This document shows, piece by piece, positions 22,229 to 33,231 of a stretch of 64,000 nt of DNA. The translations under genes and the position numbers were made by a program. How positions within the stretch are numbered: position 1 is the stretch's first letter; each line of letters starts with the position of its first letter. Origin of the DNA: Toxotes chatareus (taxonomy: Eukaryota > Chordata > Actinopteri > Toxotidae); assembly GCA_016801885.1 (NCBI GenBank), contig CM028884.1, positions 28,977,577 through 29,041,576 on the forward strand, in the 5' to 3' direction. The notes beneath the pieces are model-generated. The model had not been told where the DNA came from, searched no databases, and saw only the letters and a list, made by a program, of their open reading frames with translations.

Positions 22229-23716
22229 CCTGGGAGGAAATATTTAGATCATTTTCAAACTCAAGTGAAAACATTTAATATCAAATCACAAAATGAAGAA
22301 AACACTTTTGCGGGTTTGGTTGTTTATTAAGGCATCGTCAAATTGCGTTACATTTTTTCAAACGTGGTAACCAATGCAGAAGTCTCCCATTATCCACCTG
22401 CCCTGCATTATTCCTGCTGCAGTCACTGAGCTTCTTTGACACGGCGACACAAAACTCCTCTCTCTCAGTGAGACAAAATGCATCTTACACAGATTGATGT
22501 CTGAAATTAGAGCGAGGGAAGGAAGCAGACCTGCCGTGCTCGCCTCTGAATCATGTAACCACACCAAGAACAAATCACACATCTCTGAGTTATTGTTGGC
22601 CGTTTAGGCCGAGCCGAGGCACATATCAATCATAATCAGGGCGCATATTGATCGAGTGTGGGCTTCACTCAGGTAATGATGAGTGAAAGGATCGAGGGAA
22701 CTGAAAGATGCACTTTATGGATGCATTTTCTTCACATGTACATTTATAAACATGTGTTTCTTAACATAGAAAAGTAAGAAAGTTCAAAAGTGAGCGATTA
22801 TGAAATATTGTTCGATTTTGTCGTACAAAGGCATTAGATACGTAAAATGACAAGAGTGTGGTTAATCCCTGCCTCCTTAACTAAACACAGTGTATGAGTC
22901 AAATAAGAGACACTTCTCTTGCTGAGGGTTGTCACACAGAGTTAAAGCAAACATCAGGAATGTTCTAGTTTTGATCAAAGCATGCGGCAGGTAAAAGCTA
23001 TGTAATTCTCACAGGTGCACACTGTCGCTACGAGAAACTCAAATCTCTGTTTGGACACCTGGAGGTCAGAAGATTTAAGCAGTATCTTATGATGATCTAG
23101 TTTTTGCTACTGAGCTAAGACCAAATACACAACTCCCTCCCTGAATACCAAAACCCTCGGTCTATGAATAACAAAACAGCACCCAGCCTCCCTCCACCTC
23201 CCTCACTGGTGTAGAAAAACAAACTCAAGTCTTTGGTTTGACGGTTCAATTCTCAGTCTCTGGCTGTGACTGCCAGTTGTGGAATATCTGAAAGTGCAGT
23301 TTAAATTTAACTTCTTATTGCCTTCCTCATGCCATAACAGCAGGTGATCGCTGATATGGGTAATGTTATTGTTCACCATGGCGTCTGAATTTAGTTGCAA
23401 AGGCCTCAACGGCCTACCTGCGTCATCTGTTATTTAGGCTGGAGTATGACAGCCCTGTTTTTTTGTTTTGTTTCGTTTTTTTTGTTTGTTTTTTTTTACA
23501 AAGGTTTTTGCGTCAGCAGGAGTCACATTCTAGTTTCTTCTCTTTACCTGATCAGATTATATGCTAATGTTTTTGTTCTGCTTCAAAAGAATTTTGTGGT
23601 TCTCGGCCACACAAAAATAATTAAATAATTACATTTAAAGCAAAAGCTATAACAAATATAATTTTTACCATCCTTCATTGACCTCAAAGCATATTCTTCA
23701 TTAGGAAAGACTTATT
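22227..23716. other. Non-coding stretch downstream of MUC15
   Basis: No coding exon seen. T-rich stretches at about 23457-23500 (TTTTTTTGTTTTG type). It lies beyond the likely polyadenylation site of MUC15 on the minus strand. Confidence 0.4.
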
Positions 23717-23722
23717 TTTATT
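23717..23722 (-). terminator. Candidate MUC15 polyadenylation signal
   Basis: Minus-strand AATAAA about 290 bases after the MUC15 stop codon, the first canonical hexamer I noticed downstream. A longer 3'UTR remains possible. Confidence 0.4.
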
Positions 23723-24012
23723 CCCTTTGGCAACACACATGAATGGCTGACAGTTAATATTGGCTGTGGCAGTGTGCTCCAGATAGATTGCCTTCAGTGA
23801 TCCCTCTATTTCAATGCAATAAATCTACTCAGCTCAATGCATAATCTGACATAAGTATCATTTGTGGCTGACGACAGATCTACACAGACTCCCTTGTAAT
23901 TTCCATCCAGTCTTATTTACAGATCTCATTATCGGTTGTCTGTCAAATGCCAGTAGAATGGGTGTCAGACTTTCTTTCAAGGGAGTTCATGACTTTGGTC
24001 TTGAGAGTCTTT

Positions 24013-24134
24013 TCAGTTTCTGTGGCGTCCTGGGAAGTTGGTCATCTGGATGTTGTCCCCTTGGAGTCCTGGGTTGTAATAGGCTGAACCACCAAAGTTC
24101 AAATCCAAAGGTTCGTTGTTGTCCAATCTGAGAA
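24013..24134 (-). CDS. muc15: MUC15 coding exon 3 (cytoplasmic tail)
   Basis: Acceptor GTTAACAATTTCCAG ends at 24135. The exon completes Val335 and adds LRLDNNEPLDLNFGG, SAYYNPGLQGDNIQM and TNFPGRHRN, followed by TGA at 24015-24013. The frame and the phase-1 join were checked base by base; the total CDS length is divisible by three. The exon is too short to appear as an isolated ORF. Confidence 0.9.
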
Positions 24135-27100
24135 CTGGAAATTGTTAACGTTAAACACTTGAACAACTGAACTATTCATTATGACCATGTAAAGAAAAGT
24201 CACCCGTATTTTCCTGTTAACGCTGGACTTACATTATGTTTTTGACTCGCATCTAAAAAAAAAAAAATCCAACCTACAACACTTGTAATGCTCTTATTCC
24301 CAGTTAACTGGCCAAACATGAAATGAGGGAATCTTTGAGTAGGGGTGGCCATCGCCAGCAGCGTATTCAAGGACCAGTTCACAATGAACGGCATCCTGCT
24401 CCACCAGTTTTTCAGAACGTATGTATGAAATGAGACCTGGGACCTACCATCTAGACTGGAATCTGACACACCTTAAATATGTAGTTAAGTTATTTAAAGC
24501 TGGGTTATGACTACTACAGCTGACTAGCTAATTACCTGATTACCTTTCTAGCACACAGACTGATGTACACACCTGTATGCACCTGTAGAAAAAAAAATCC
24601 AGTTTAATTTCAGTCAGAAAGGTGATGTTTGAGGTAGTGTCAGAGAAACGAGACAACAAAATGTTGTCTTCCTCTAAGTTCATGGCAAGAATGAGACAAC
24701 GTGCAAACTGTCACAGTACATGATCCTTTTAGACTCGGTAAGGTTACCTCATTAAAGCAGGAAGGAGTTATGTGCTTGTGTGTGTGTGTGTGTGTGTGTC
24801 AGTGTCAGAGAGAGAGAGGGAGACAGGGGAATCAAGGGCTAAAAGGAATAGGTTGACATTTTGGGAAACGTGCTCAGAGTTAAATGAGAAGATCAATGCC
24901 ACTCTCAATTCTGAACATTAAATATGAAGCTACAGCCATCAGCCATTTGCCGTAGCTTAGCACAGAGACCAATAAACACTATTACTCGTGTTATATCTTG
25001 TTTGTTTAATCCATTAAAAATGAGGTGTAAAAATTAGAATCTGCTGTTTTTCAGGGGGGTTTTGTATCAGACTGTTTTCCCAATAGTAAGTGACTGAACA
25101 TGTAAGTGTGTGAGGGTATGAGTCACTGATGATGGCTCTCATATTTAGCAGTTTTATTTTAGTTTTATTTGGTTTTGAGTTTGCAATCTGCTGTTTTGTT
25201 TTTTTTTTTTTTATTTGAAAAGTTTGTTAGATCCAATTGGCAACCCTAATCCTGATCAAGCAATCACAGATAACAGTGTAATTACATGTGTCCTACGTTG
25301 GAGCTGTCCTTCAAAATGCAAAAAAAAAAAAAAAAAGTTTAATATTTACTTTACTGGTGGGGAACTTACATACCTGGGTCTGAAGGATACTCCTCAACCA
25401 GTTTCCTGTGAGAGAAACCCTTCTGGTGTCTCTTTTTCAGGATGATGTAGGCCACCAGTCCCACGCAGGCCACAGCCACTGCCGTTCCCAGTACGGCCCC
25501 CCATGCTCCGTTCCTTTTGCTCTTGTGCGGATCCGATGCCAAACCTTTATTCGGAGGAATGATGGGTCGAGGGGGGCGGGAGAGAGTAGTAAACAATTTG
25601 TCAACAGTAAAATTATTTATATCAACTGCTATCTCTGAGGGTTAATTGTCACATAATTATGGCTGAAATGTGTTTTTGAAATTGTGTTTCCAGTGGCAGC
25701 ACTTTGCACAGAGACACATCCCAGTAAGTGAGCTAGATTTGTTTAATTTACGCTGCGATAATTAATGTAATTAACATGCCAAAATCATGATCACTTCTTG
25801 AATACATTTGAATATTTTAAGGCAGCAGGCTGTGCTCATCCTATAAATAAGGTGAAATGTGACTGAGCATTACTTTAGTTTCCATTATATGAAATCACCT
25901 TTAACTTAAAGCAGAATTTGAATGACATAATTGGTTCAGTTTCCCCATGGATCACTTATGCTGTATATAGCAATTATTCTCATATAAATACAGCGCAGTT
26001 AACAGTTAATTATTATTTGCACACATCGACATCTGTGTTCTCACATTTCAGTCGTACAGGTGTGAAAACCAAAAATATGATATAAATGTTAACGTGTGGG
26101 TCACATTAAAGGGCATCCACACTGTTAAAAATATATGACGTACTAATAAGAGCTGCTTTTAACAAGACTGACCAGTTCTGACCTTCTCTCCTCCAATCAT
26201 TTGTGTTTTAATTTAACGTGTAACTGTGAAAGCTTGATTCAGCGGCCACAAAATTCAAACTTTACAAAGTGTAATTGTTAGTTGCTTATTCTGCTCTCCT
26301 AGTTCGCTGTTTGTGTTCAGGGGAACAGCAGCAGTGGAAAAAAGGCTTTGTTTGAAAGTGACAGAAATGTCTTCAGTAGCCTTTGACACAGAAATACTAC
26401 ATGTGTATTTTATCAAGGCTCACATATGAAAAATTCAGTGGCTGTGTTTATCTGCAAACGGTTCAATTTACCCACTTGCTAGGATCAATTCACGCCTCAG
26501 CCTGGAGCAGCCCTTTTTTTTCCACACAGTGTGTTTCAATTCTTTTTTTCTTAGCTTTTTTTTTTTCACTTAATTTGAAAGCAGACATAATAAAACATAA
26601 GCACAAGTGTCTGCCTTAATTGTGTCTTATTTGATCTTGTCAGGAAAACATTTTAAGGACAATCTGGTCATCTTACCCCATTTTTTCTTTGGTGAGCCCC
26701 TGACTCTGCCTCCAGTGCCACCATGACACTGACATAAATGGTTTTGGCTGAACTTTCTTATCAAGTGTTGTATGGATCGCCACGGATGTTGGTACTAACA
26801 TTTATGTCCATCACAGAATGAATTGTTATAACTTTGGAGATTCCCTGACTTTTCGCGTAGCACCACTATCAGGTCAAAATTCTAATTCACCCAATGCTTT
26901 GGTTTTATTCTGACCAAATACCATCAGTACTGATGACATTTCCATCAGCTTCAGCTGCACTTTGTGTTCAACATTTTAGCGCTGCCACTGTGAGCATGTT
27001 AATATGCTGATGTTAGCATTTAGCTCAAAGCGGCACTGTGCCTACGTGCAGCCTCACAGAGATGTTAGTGTGACTGTAGACTCTTAATCTTGTTGTGTTA

Positions 27101-28948
27101 TGATGAAACATGATTGCAATTCATAAAGAACCTGGTGTCAAGGTAACAGTTGTTTGCTAACTTGGTCGAGTAAGATGAAGCAGCTGAAATGAGTGGCCAT
27201 TTTTATTTACGGATGTAGTAAAAGTAAAGTTGTCTTGTCGGCTCATATTTATAGACTCTGTGTTCCTCTGTACTCAGCTGTCTGTGCTTTTCTGCAGTTT
27301 TTGTGTACACGCTGTGTCTGTCACAGTAACTGTGGAGCAGTTTTTTTTCTTCCTGTGTTGCCCACAGTTTCACAACTGTTTTCCCACTGTTTATTGCCAT
27401 CATCTGTTAGTGTTATGTCCTGCTGTCACATCTGTCCATGTGGAGTGAGTTTTATTTTAATCTCAACCCCGTACCAGCTCTCTAAAAGCCTTTTTTTTTT
27501 TCAGTGTCGATTGTGAGCTCGCCCACAAAAGTAGCTTTTTGCAACACCAAAAACTAGTCTCACGCCCCTGCACAGAGACAGAAAAAGTATCTTTGACCTC
27601 AGTCCCTGACCGCCTCTTTCAGGGGTTTTTTGCCTCTAAAACAGGGTTTCATTGTCCTGCTGAGGTTTCATTGTCCTGTGGTTGTAATAGATCCCTTCAC
27701 TCATAGCAGCCACATGGATAGCACCTGAAACCCAAGCCAACCTTTTCCTTTGAAAGAAGGGGCATTTGTCCTCTGTCAGTGGGAAAATAGATGCAGGCAA
27801 ATGTGGGTCAGGGAAAGGGTGGAAAAAAGCAATGTGTAAAGCAACAGTGATATATGTGCTCTTGAGCAACGAGCACAGTGTTACCTTAAAAGCACGTCTC
27901 TAAAGGATTTTGTGCCTGCTTTGTTGCCACATTCCAATATCTGTCAAACTGCCCTACACAAGTCAATCAGGAAGGGCTTGGTATTTCATATGAATGTTAT
28001 TTTCTCCTGGTATCTGAATATAAAGTGATGCCACGCTACCAGGAAGACACACAAAGCAGGTTTCATGACACAGAAATATGCACCAGGTACTGTGACACCT
28101 GAAAGTGTAGCATTACCTCTTTCCGAGTTGTTCCCTGAGGCTCCGTCTTTGTCTGTCTTGTTGGCCTTCTCAGGTGTGTTCGGAGCAGCGGCAGTCGTAG
28201 TCGTAGGGCTGGTTTCTGTGGTCTCCGAAGAGAACGCTGTCGTAGATGAAGACGTGGTGGATGTCTCGTACATCTCTGGTGTCGCCGTGGTTGTGCCGGT
28301 AGATCCTGTGCTGTTGTTTAATCTCGAATCTTCCTCTGGTTTTACTGGGGATTCTTGCGTAGCATTGCTCTCTGGAGCCAAGGTTGTTGACTGTAAATCT
28401 GGAAAACTCGTGGAGTTCCGTGAAATCAAATGAGTGGTGGGGGTCTGAGGGGTCGTCGTTGAGTTGTGAGAGTCCTCTTCAGCTTCTGTCATGTTCACCT
28501 GGCTTGAGTTTGTGGGGTCTGTAGTAGTAGTAGTGTTTAGAGAAACTGTGGTGTGGACCAGTTCAGGCTGCTTGGTTGTACCATTTGGAAATGTGGGTGT
28601 TAGTGTGGTCGCAACAGCAGTCAGATCATCAGATGTTTTATTTGCTTCCTTTTCATCGCTGTAGAAGTTCTCCTCTTCTCCATTAAATACTGCTATGGAG
28701 CCAGACGCTATGCCGCTGCTGTCATCGTTACTGGGCTCCATGGCAGTCGTATCAGCATCCTGATCATATTCTGCCTCCTCTTCCCTAACTGCAGCATTTT
28801 GACTTCCAGCTGAATTTTTGTTTAGTTCACGGAGCCAGCTTTTATCAATTGTACGCCCCGGAGAGTCGGTTGGGTCTTGGAGCGATGCCAGATGAAAGGC
28901 ATGGACAATCAGAAGGAGGCTTGCTGTGATTTTTAAATACAGTGCCAT
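24013..28948 (-). CDS. muc15: Mucin-15, cell-surface mucin (three coding exons)
   Basis: The coding sequence joins 28948-28117, 25544-25374 and 24134-24013 on the minus strand: 1125 nt, 374 residues. Both introns are phase 1 and have GT-AG ends (donors AGAG|GTAATG and CCAG|GTATGT). The start ATG at 28948 has A at -3 and G at +4; the frame is open upstream only through a GTG, so this ATG is preferred. Residues 1-22 form a signal peptide (LKITASLLLIVHAFHLA). Residues 23-290 are a Ser/Thr/Pro-rich ectodomain with about a dozen N-glycosylation sequons (NKT, NGT, NTT, NSS, NMT, NST, NAT, NNS). Residues 291-313 span the membrane (WGAVLGTAVAVACVGLVAYI). The cytoplasmic tail carries FSHRKL, then VLRLDNNEPLDLNF and YYNPGL, the conserved end of MUC15, which in human has FSHRRL...VLRLDN. 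The human protein is of similar size. Known role: a glycosylated surface mucin of epithelia. One or more upstream non-coding exons are expected but not located. Neighbourhood with fibin supports orthology. Confidence 0.9.
24776..24799. repeat. (GT)n microsatellite
   Basis: Twelve GT units inside MUC15 intron 2, followed by a short AG-rich run. Confidence 0.95.
24841..24970 (+). repeat. Repeat family A, copy 4
   Basis: AAAAGGAATAGGTTGACATTTTGGGAAACG, split here by position, is followed by TTAAATGAGAAGATCAATGCC, CACTCTC, AATATGAAGCTACAGCC and GTAGCTTAGCACA. It is the least degraded plus-oriented copy and lies in MUC15 intron 2. Confidence 0.75.
25374..25544 (-). CDS. muc15: MUC15 coding exon 2 (transmembrane exon)
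   Basis: 171 nt between the acceptor CCGAATAAAG and the donor GTATGTAAG. It encodes residues 278-334 and the first base of Val335: a short basic juxtamembrane segment (HKSKRNG), the transmembrane helix, the KKRHQK stop-transfer and the FSHRKLVEEYPSDP tail. The acceptor is purine-rich in its last bases, but a long C/T tract lies just upstream and no other AG is available. Confidence 0.9.
26691..27095 (+). repeat. Repeat family B, copy 1 (long)
   Basis: About 400 bases matching a widespread teleost dispersed repeat. Landmarks in order: CCCTGACTCTGCCTCCAGTG, GTTTTGGCTGAACTTTCTTA, GGATCGCCACGGATGTTGG, CAGGTCAAAATTCTAATTC, CCATCAGCTTCAGCTGCACT, TTAGCATTTAGCTCAAAG and GTAGACTCTTAATCTTG. It lies within MUC15 intron 1. 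A second, partial copy is at 55.8 kb. No protein is encoded. Confidence 0.75.
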
Positions 28949-28967
28949 TTTGCTCTTCTGCTTCACT
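28117..28967 (-). CDS. muc15: MUC15 coding exon 1 (signal peptide and mucin ectodomain)
   Basis: The exon starts at 28967 after the acceptor CTGTCTTCTGTTTCAG, carries 19 bases of 5'UTR, and codes from 28948 to the donor at 28116/28115. It holds residues 1-277 and the first base of Gly278. The Thr/Ser-rich tracts near residues 140-160 and 230-265 (TTTTTDPTNSS, TTTTAAAPNT) are imperfect, not a tandem repeat. The frame continues 44 codons into the intron, which is why a naive ORF ends at 27986. Confidence 0.9.
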
Positions 28968-31886
28968 CTGAAACAGAAGACAGAGCATAAAACGTTATTT
29001 TATTTCTCCAAAGGAAAATAATCTTTTGTTGTTTGCAAAGTGCCGAAAAGTTGAGCAGGAGCAGATTCACATTTGGATGACAGTAATTTAGAAATGAGCA
29101 ATCACTAATTAATAAGTTGTAATGGACACAAAGAAGGCCTTTGATTGCCCAGAAAAATTAATTTGTTTTGTCTTTTTATGTTGCATAGGACACACAGTAG
29201 GTTACTCTTATACAGTAACTATGCATAGATACATTCACTGGGACTGTTTGTGTGATGTTTCTCCAAACCCATGCCCATGGTAACAATATCACAATATGAT
29301 TGAATGAAATTTAATAATTACAAGTCCTTCCCTTGTCTCTTGAGTTGAAGTGTGAAGCAAAAAAAAAAAAAAAAAAAAGTGGGTTTTTTTGGGGGGTTAT
29401 TTTCTGTTTTCTGCGTTTCCCCAGGGGACTGTGGAGCCTGTTTACCTCCTGTCCAGGATAAGCACCATCGGGAAGAAGCTACAGGTGTTAAACATGTGTT
29501 CAACACAGCCTGAAAACTCCCCCCTGACCGCACGCAAAGGCTCAGTGTGCATCGAGACATTTCTGTTTGTTCCCATTTTCCAGGAGCACAGAATCACCTG
29601 CTTTAACAGCACAGGTCATCTGCACTGACACAAGTCATAATGAAAATCCTTGAACGACTGATCCTGTCCCACCTCCCGTCTTTCGAGGAGCTGTTCAGTT
29701 GATGGTGCGGTGAGCATGGGCCAAAGCACCATGAGCACGACATCCCCGGCTGCCACATCAGGAGCTTGTTGGTGAATTTCACTGTTACACAGCACAATCT
29801 CCACCACAATCTCCGGTGACATTTGTGCCTTTCTGACAGCGTGATTTTATACACGTACCCTGTGAGCTATATGTGTTCTCCCCTTGACTTCACTCTAATA
29901 CACAAATGACTCCAGCACGTGTTATTCCCCACAGGCCACTCTCACTGCCAGTCGCTTTGTTGATCAGTTGCTTTGTTCTGGACCGATTCTTGTTATGATC
30001 AGTGCCAAAGGTGCCGTGTGCAGTGTAACGGAGGATTGAACATGCAGCTGTGGGGATTTCACATGTCTGGTTACACCTGTCATGACATATTACCAGATTT
30101 TAAAGTGGAAATAAGTATACGACTAACTGAACATGAATGGAAAATTACTATCTTTCTTTTAAACTCAGCAACCCCAGTGGATTTTGATCTCTTTTTTTAT
30201 AACAAAAAAACATTATATCCACAGACCAGCTGGGTGCAAGCAACATCTCACTCATTTCCCACCTCCATCAAATGAAACTGCTCTTCTCAAACAAGTATGG
30301 CAACACGCAGTTGTACTTATTGTCAGTGACCAAATGAGACAGGAATGTTCATCCACCAGGAGAGAAGAGGGCATGAACAATTTAGAGCCAATAACGCTGC
30401 GGCAGTGAAAATAAATAAATAAAACATTTGTCGAATGTCAGAGGTTGGTGCTGTGACTCATCTGCCAGGTTGTCACCAGACAAAATAGAGTTGCAAACTG
30501 TTTTCAGTGACAAACCTCCATTCACAGAGCTTGAAATTCTTTTGCATGCACCACTTTTAGCAAGCAGAGGATAAAGATGACGCTTTATTGAGACCTGATA
30601 CAACATTCAGCAGTTTAGATCAGTCCAGTTTTGGCTGATGGGTCATTTTGGACATATGTGGTTACTGTGGAGAGGTATTTTGCTCACGGTTGCAATAGCA
30701 AAGCACACTGAATTTGTTACGGTTATAATTTGTGCATTTAACTGGCAATGTCTCCATAGTAACAGCAGCCAAAGATCATGGATACTGTAGTATGAAGCTG
30801 CCTACCTTACCGAACGGACAGAAAAAACATACTTGAAATGAAGGTGAAATAATAAATTCTCCTGGTCATAACATTAACTTGTGCCATTGTTCACATTTTC
30901 ACTACTGCAGGGTTATGAATTGAAGACCTCTGTGCTGAGGAGCATTAAATGTAAATTCCAGTCAATTAAAGGCAAAAACTCCTGAAAAATAATCTTTGCT
31001 AAATAATAATAAAAAATAATAATAATAATTTGAACTGGCAGAGCATGTTGAAGTGTGAATCCCAGCAAATCGAACACTCTGTGGAGGATAAAAGTCTAAT
31101 TACGCTGCAGGCGCCTGAGGATCTGGTGTAAATGAGACAAATTAATGTAGAACCAGTTTAACTGGCAGCTCAGCAGAGTCACTGGTATGTTTTGATTTGT
31201 GCAGCTTAAACAATAATCTCAAAACTGTTGCAGGTGACCTGTATTGATTCATGTCTACCACAGACAGTTTTATCAGTATAGCCTGTTTTTATGGCATATG
31301 TGGGCGACTGAAAGTAAAGACCAGTGTTTCCTGTTTTGTGTAAATTCTGACTTCCTGTCCGTAATCCAAATACCCTCACATCCGTCAACACAAAATACTG
31401 GGTTTAGCTGTGTGGAACAATCCTACACGTGTTTCCAAGACATACAGCCTCCTTTTAGTCCTGCTGAGAGCCTATTTGGCCGTCAGCATCCAACCAACGA
31501 GCTGCGGCAGGTCAAAAGAAACAGGCAGAGATGTTTACTTCTGGCCCTTCGCACTTAGAGAAGCTGCCTGTTGAAAAGCGTTCCCACTCTGCTGGTCTGT
31601 CAGAGTCTGTATCAGCTATCGCCTCAACAGCTCTGCCTGCCGTGACTTTACAGAGATCCAGTCCCACATAAACACACACAGAGACTTAACGAAACACAAA
31701 CACACAGCCTGTAAATACTCTGAACTCCTGCAGCCTACACACAGACAGTAATTCCCTGACATTTAGACCATAAATCACTCACTTTGTTTGAAGCTTTTTT
31801 AAAGTTATTATCGCCTTTTAACATATTGTTGTGTTACACTTACTTTATACAGTTACTGCATCGTACAACCTCAGTGTTTGTATTAA
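28949..31886. other. Region upstream of MUC15, no exon identified
   Basis: About 2.9 kb directly upstream of the MUC15 start exon. A non-coding first exon and promoter probably lie here or further up, but no TATA or CpG-rich promoter could be chosen. Poly-A at about 29359-29378; an (AAT)n patch at about 31003-31030. A plus-strand segment at 29424-29487, flanked by AG and GT, is open but unrecognised. Confidence 0.4.
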
Positions 31887-32225
31887 CCAGCGGTTGAAAG
31901 TAAGTCAAGTACTCTACCTAAGTATAATTTGTTGAATGTCAGAGGTTACAGGGTACATGTACTTCCATTTTATGCTTCTTTATACTAATACTAATTGTAT
32001 TACAGAGATATATTGTACTTTTTTCTTCACTACATTATAGATTGAAGTACCAAACCACATATAAAGAACTTCAAATTAGCTCCACCTCAGCTAATGTTCC
32101 AATGATCAGACAGAGGTCATTCTGGCCATTCTAGCAATTATGTACTTTTACTTAAATAAAATTCAGAATATATGTCTTTTACTCGCAATGGAGTGTTTTT
32201 ATAATGTGGTATTGGTATTTATAAT
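31887..32225 (+). repeat. Dispersed teleost repeat (family C)
   Basis: Landmarks AAGTAAGTCAAGTACTCTAC, GTACTTCCATTTTATGCTTC, TTGTACTTTTTTCTTCACTAC, TGTACTTTTACTTAAATAAAA and TTTTACTCGCAATGGAGTG follow the order of a very common fish interspersed repeat rich in AAGTAC/GTACTT motifs. It is non-coding and old. Confidence 0.75.
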
Positions 32226-33113
32226 GAAGTAAGTGAGGTCAAAATTCAGGGCTCTTACTGCAAAGCTGTGCTATATGTATTTCCCTGTTTAGGTTATGTA
32301 AGGTCGTACAGCATGTATGTCACTTGTTGCTGTGCTGTTTTGGTCCCAGCGATGAACTCTTTTTACTTTCATTTTGAAAATTAAATTTGTCTCTGATACT
32401 CTATTTTTACTCTTTCAGAAGAGAAAGAAGTAGCAAAAACTGCCAAGTATGGGCAAAGTTTAAACATCTTACTCTTTTTAAGTTGAACTTATTCATGTTA
32501 CAGCTGTTGAATATAAAAAAATATTGTCAGACAAAAAAACAATTATAATAATATATACATATCAAAACATATATCTTAATATATCTATAAAAAGAGGTTG
32601 AGTGGGTTTTTTTTGTTTGTTTTGACTGAAAAACACAACAGCGACCCACGTCTTATTAAACATATTTAGACAAAAATTCACCCATCCAATTTATAGCCTC
32701 ACACATTTCCTGAGAAAATGAAAGAGGACAAAGAATTAAATCCTTCCCCGGTAAATCCTTACCTTATTCTTAGGCTGTATCAGATGAGAACAGGTGCACA
32801 GGCAACAAAATCTCTTCAGTGAGCTGCCAACATGTGAGAGTGAATCAGCAATCGGCCTGGAGAGACAAGCAGGGAAAGAGGGAGGAGGGCCCAACAGAGA
32901 GGCATTCAGGGAACAACCTGCTCAACCTGCTTCTGCACCTGCCAGCAAGAGCAACACACCCTGAACTGCATCCAGTTGCAGCTTGTGAAACAGGACAGGG
33001 ATGGAAATGAATTACTGGACAGGACACGAGGAAGAGGGGTTTGGGGAACTTCAGTTTATTACCACCTCATTATTTTATGTTCCCGTCTAAATAACTTGAT
33101 TGTATAAAATTTT

Positions 33114-33141
33114 GGTTGCCAGGTTGCTGGGTTGCCAGGTT
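33114..33141 (+). repeat. Tandem GGTTGCCA octamer, 3.5 units
   Basis: Units at 33114-33121 (GGTTGCCA), 33122-33129 (GGTTGCTG), 33130-33137 (GGTTGCCA) and 33138-33141 (GGTT). GTTGCC is the half-site recognised by RFX factors. Confidence 0.9.
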
Positions 33142-33217
33142 AGATCTGTGAATTCCCCCAGTGGGTGGAGCCTCTGGCCATAGAACTCTGAGCCTCTTTT
33201 TGTTGGAAACGGCTGCT

Positions 33218-33231
33218 GTCGTCATGGCAAC
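33218..33231 (+). promoter_or_regulatory. Candidate RFX X-box
   Basis: GTCGTCATGGCAAC matches the X-box consensus GTNRCC-NN-RGYAAC at all but one defined position. It lies 80 bases from three GTTGCC-type half-sites. A promoter role is inference. Confidence 0.35.

Noticed and set aside
24200..24469. 89-codon minus-strand frame in MUC15 intron 2
   Set aside because: Considered as a further MUC15 exon, but it is not in phase and lacks similarity; the real last exon ends at 24013.
27986..28116. C-terminal extension of MUC15 exon 1 frame
   Set aside because: This is intron read-through after the GTAATG donor; splicing to the transmembrane exon restores the family's known architecture.
28065..28433. 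122-codon plus-strand frame opposite MUC15
   Set aside because: Val-rich reverse reading of Thr/Asn-rich codons of MUC15 exon 1.
29318..29628. Overlapping open frames with exon-like AG/GT flanks at 29424-29487
   Set aside because: No family resemblance on either strand, and no partner exon; the splice dinucleotides are expected by chance.
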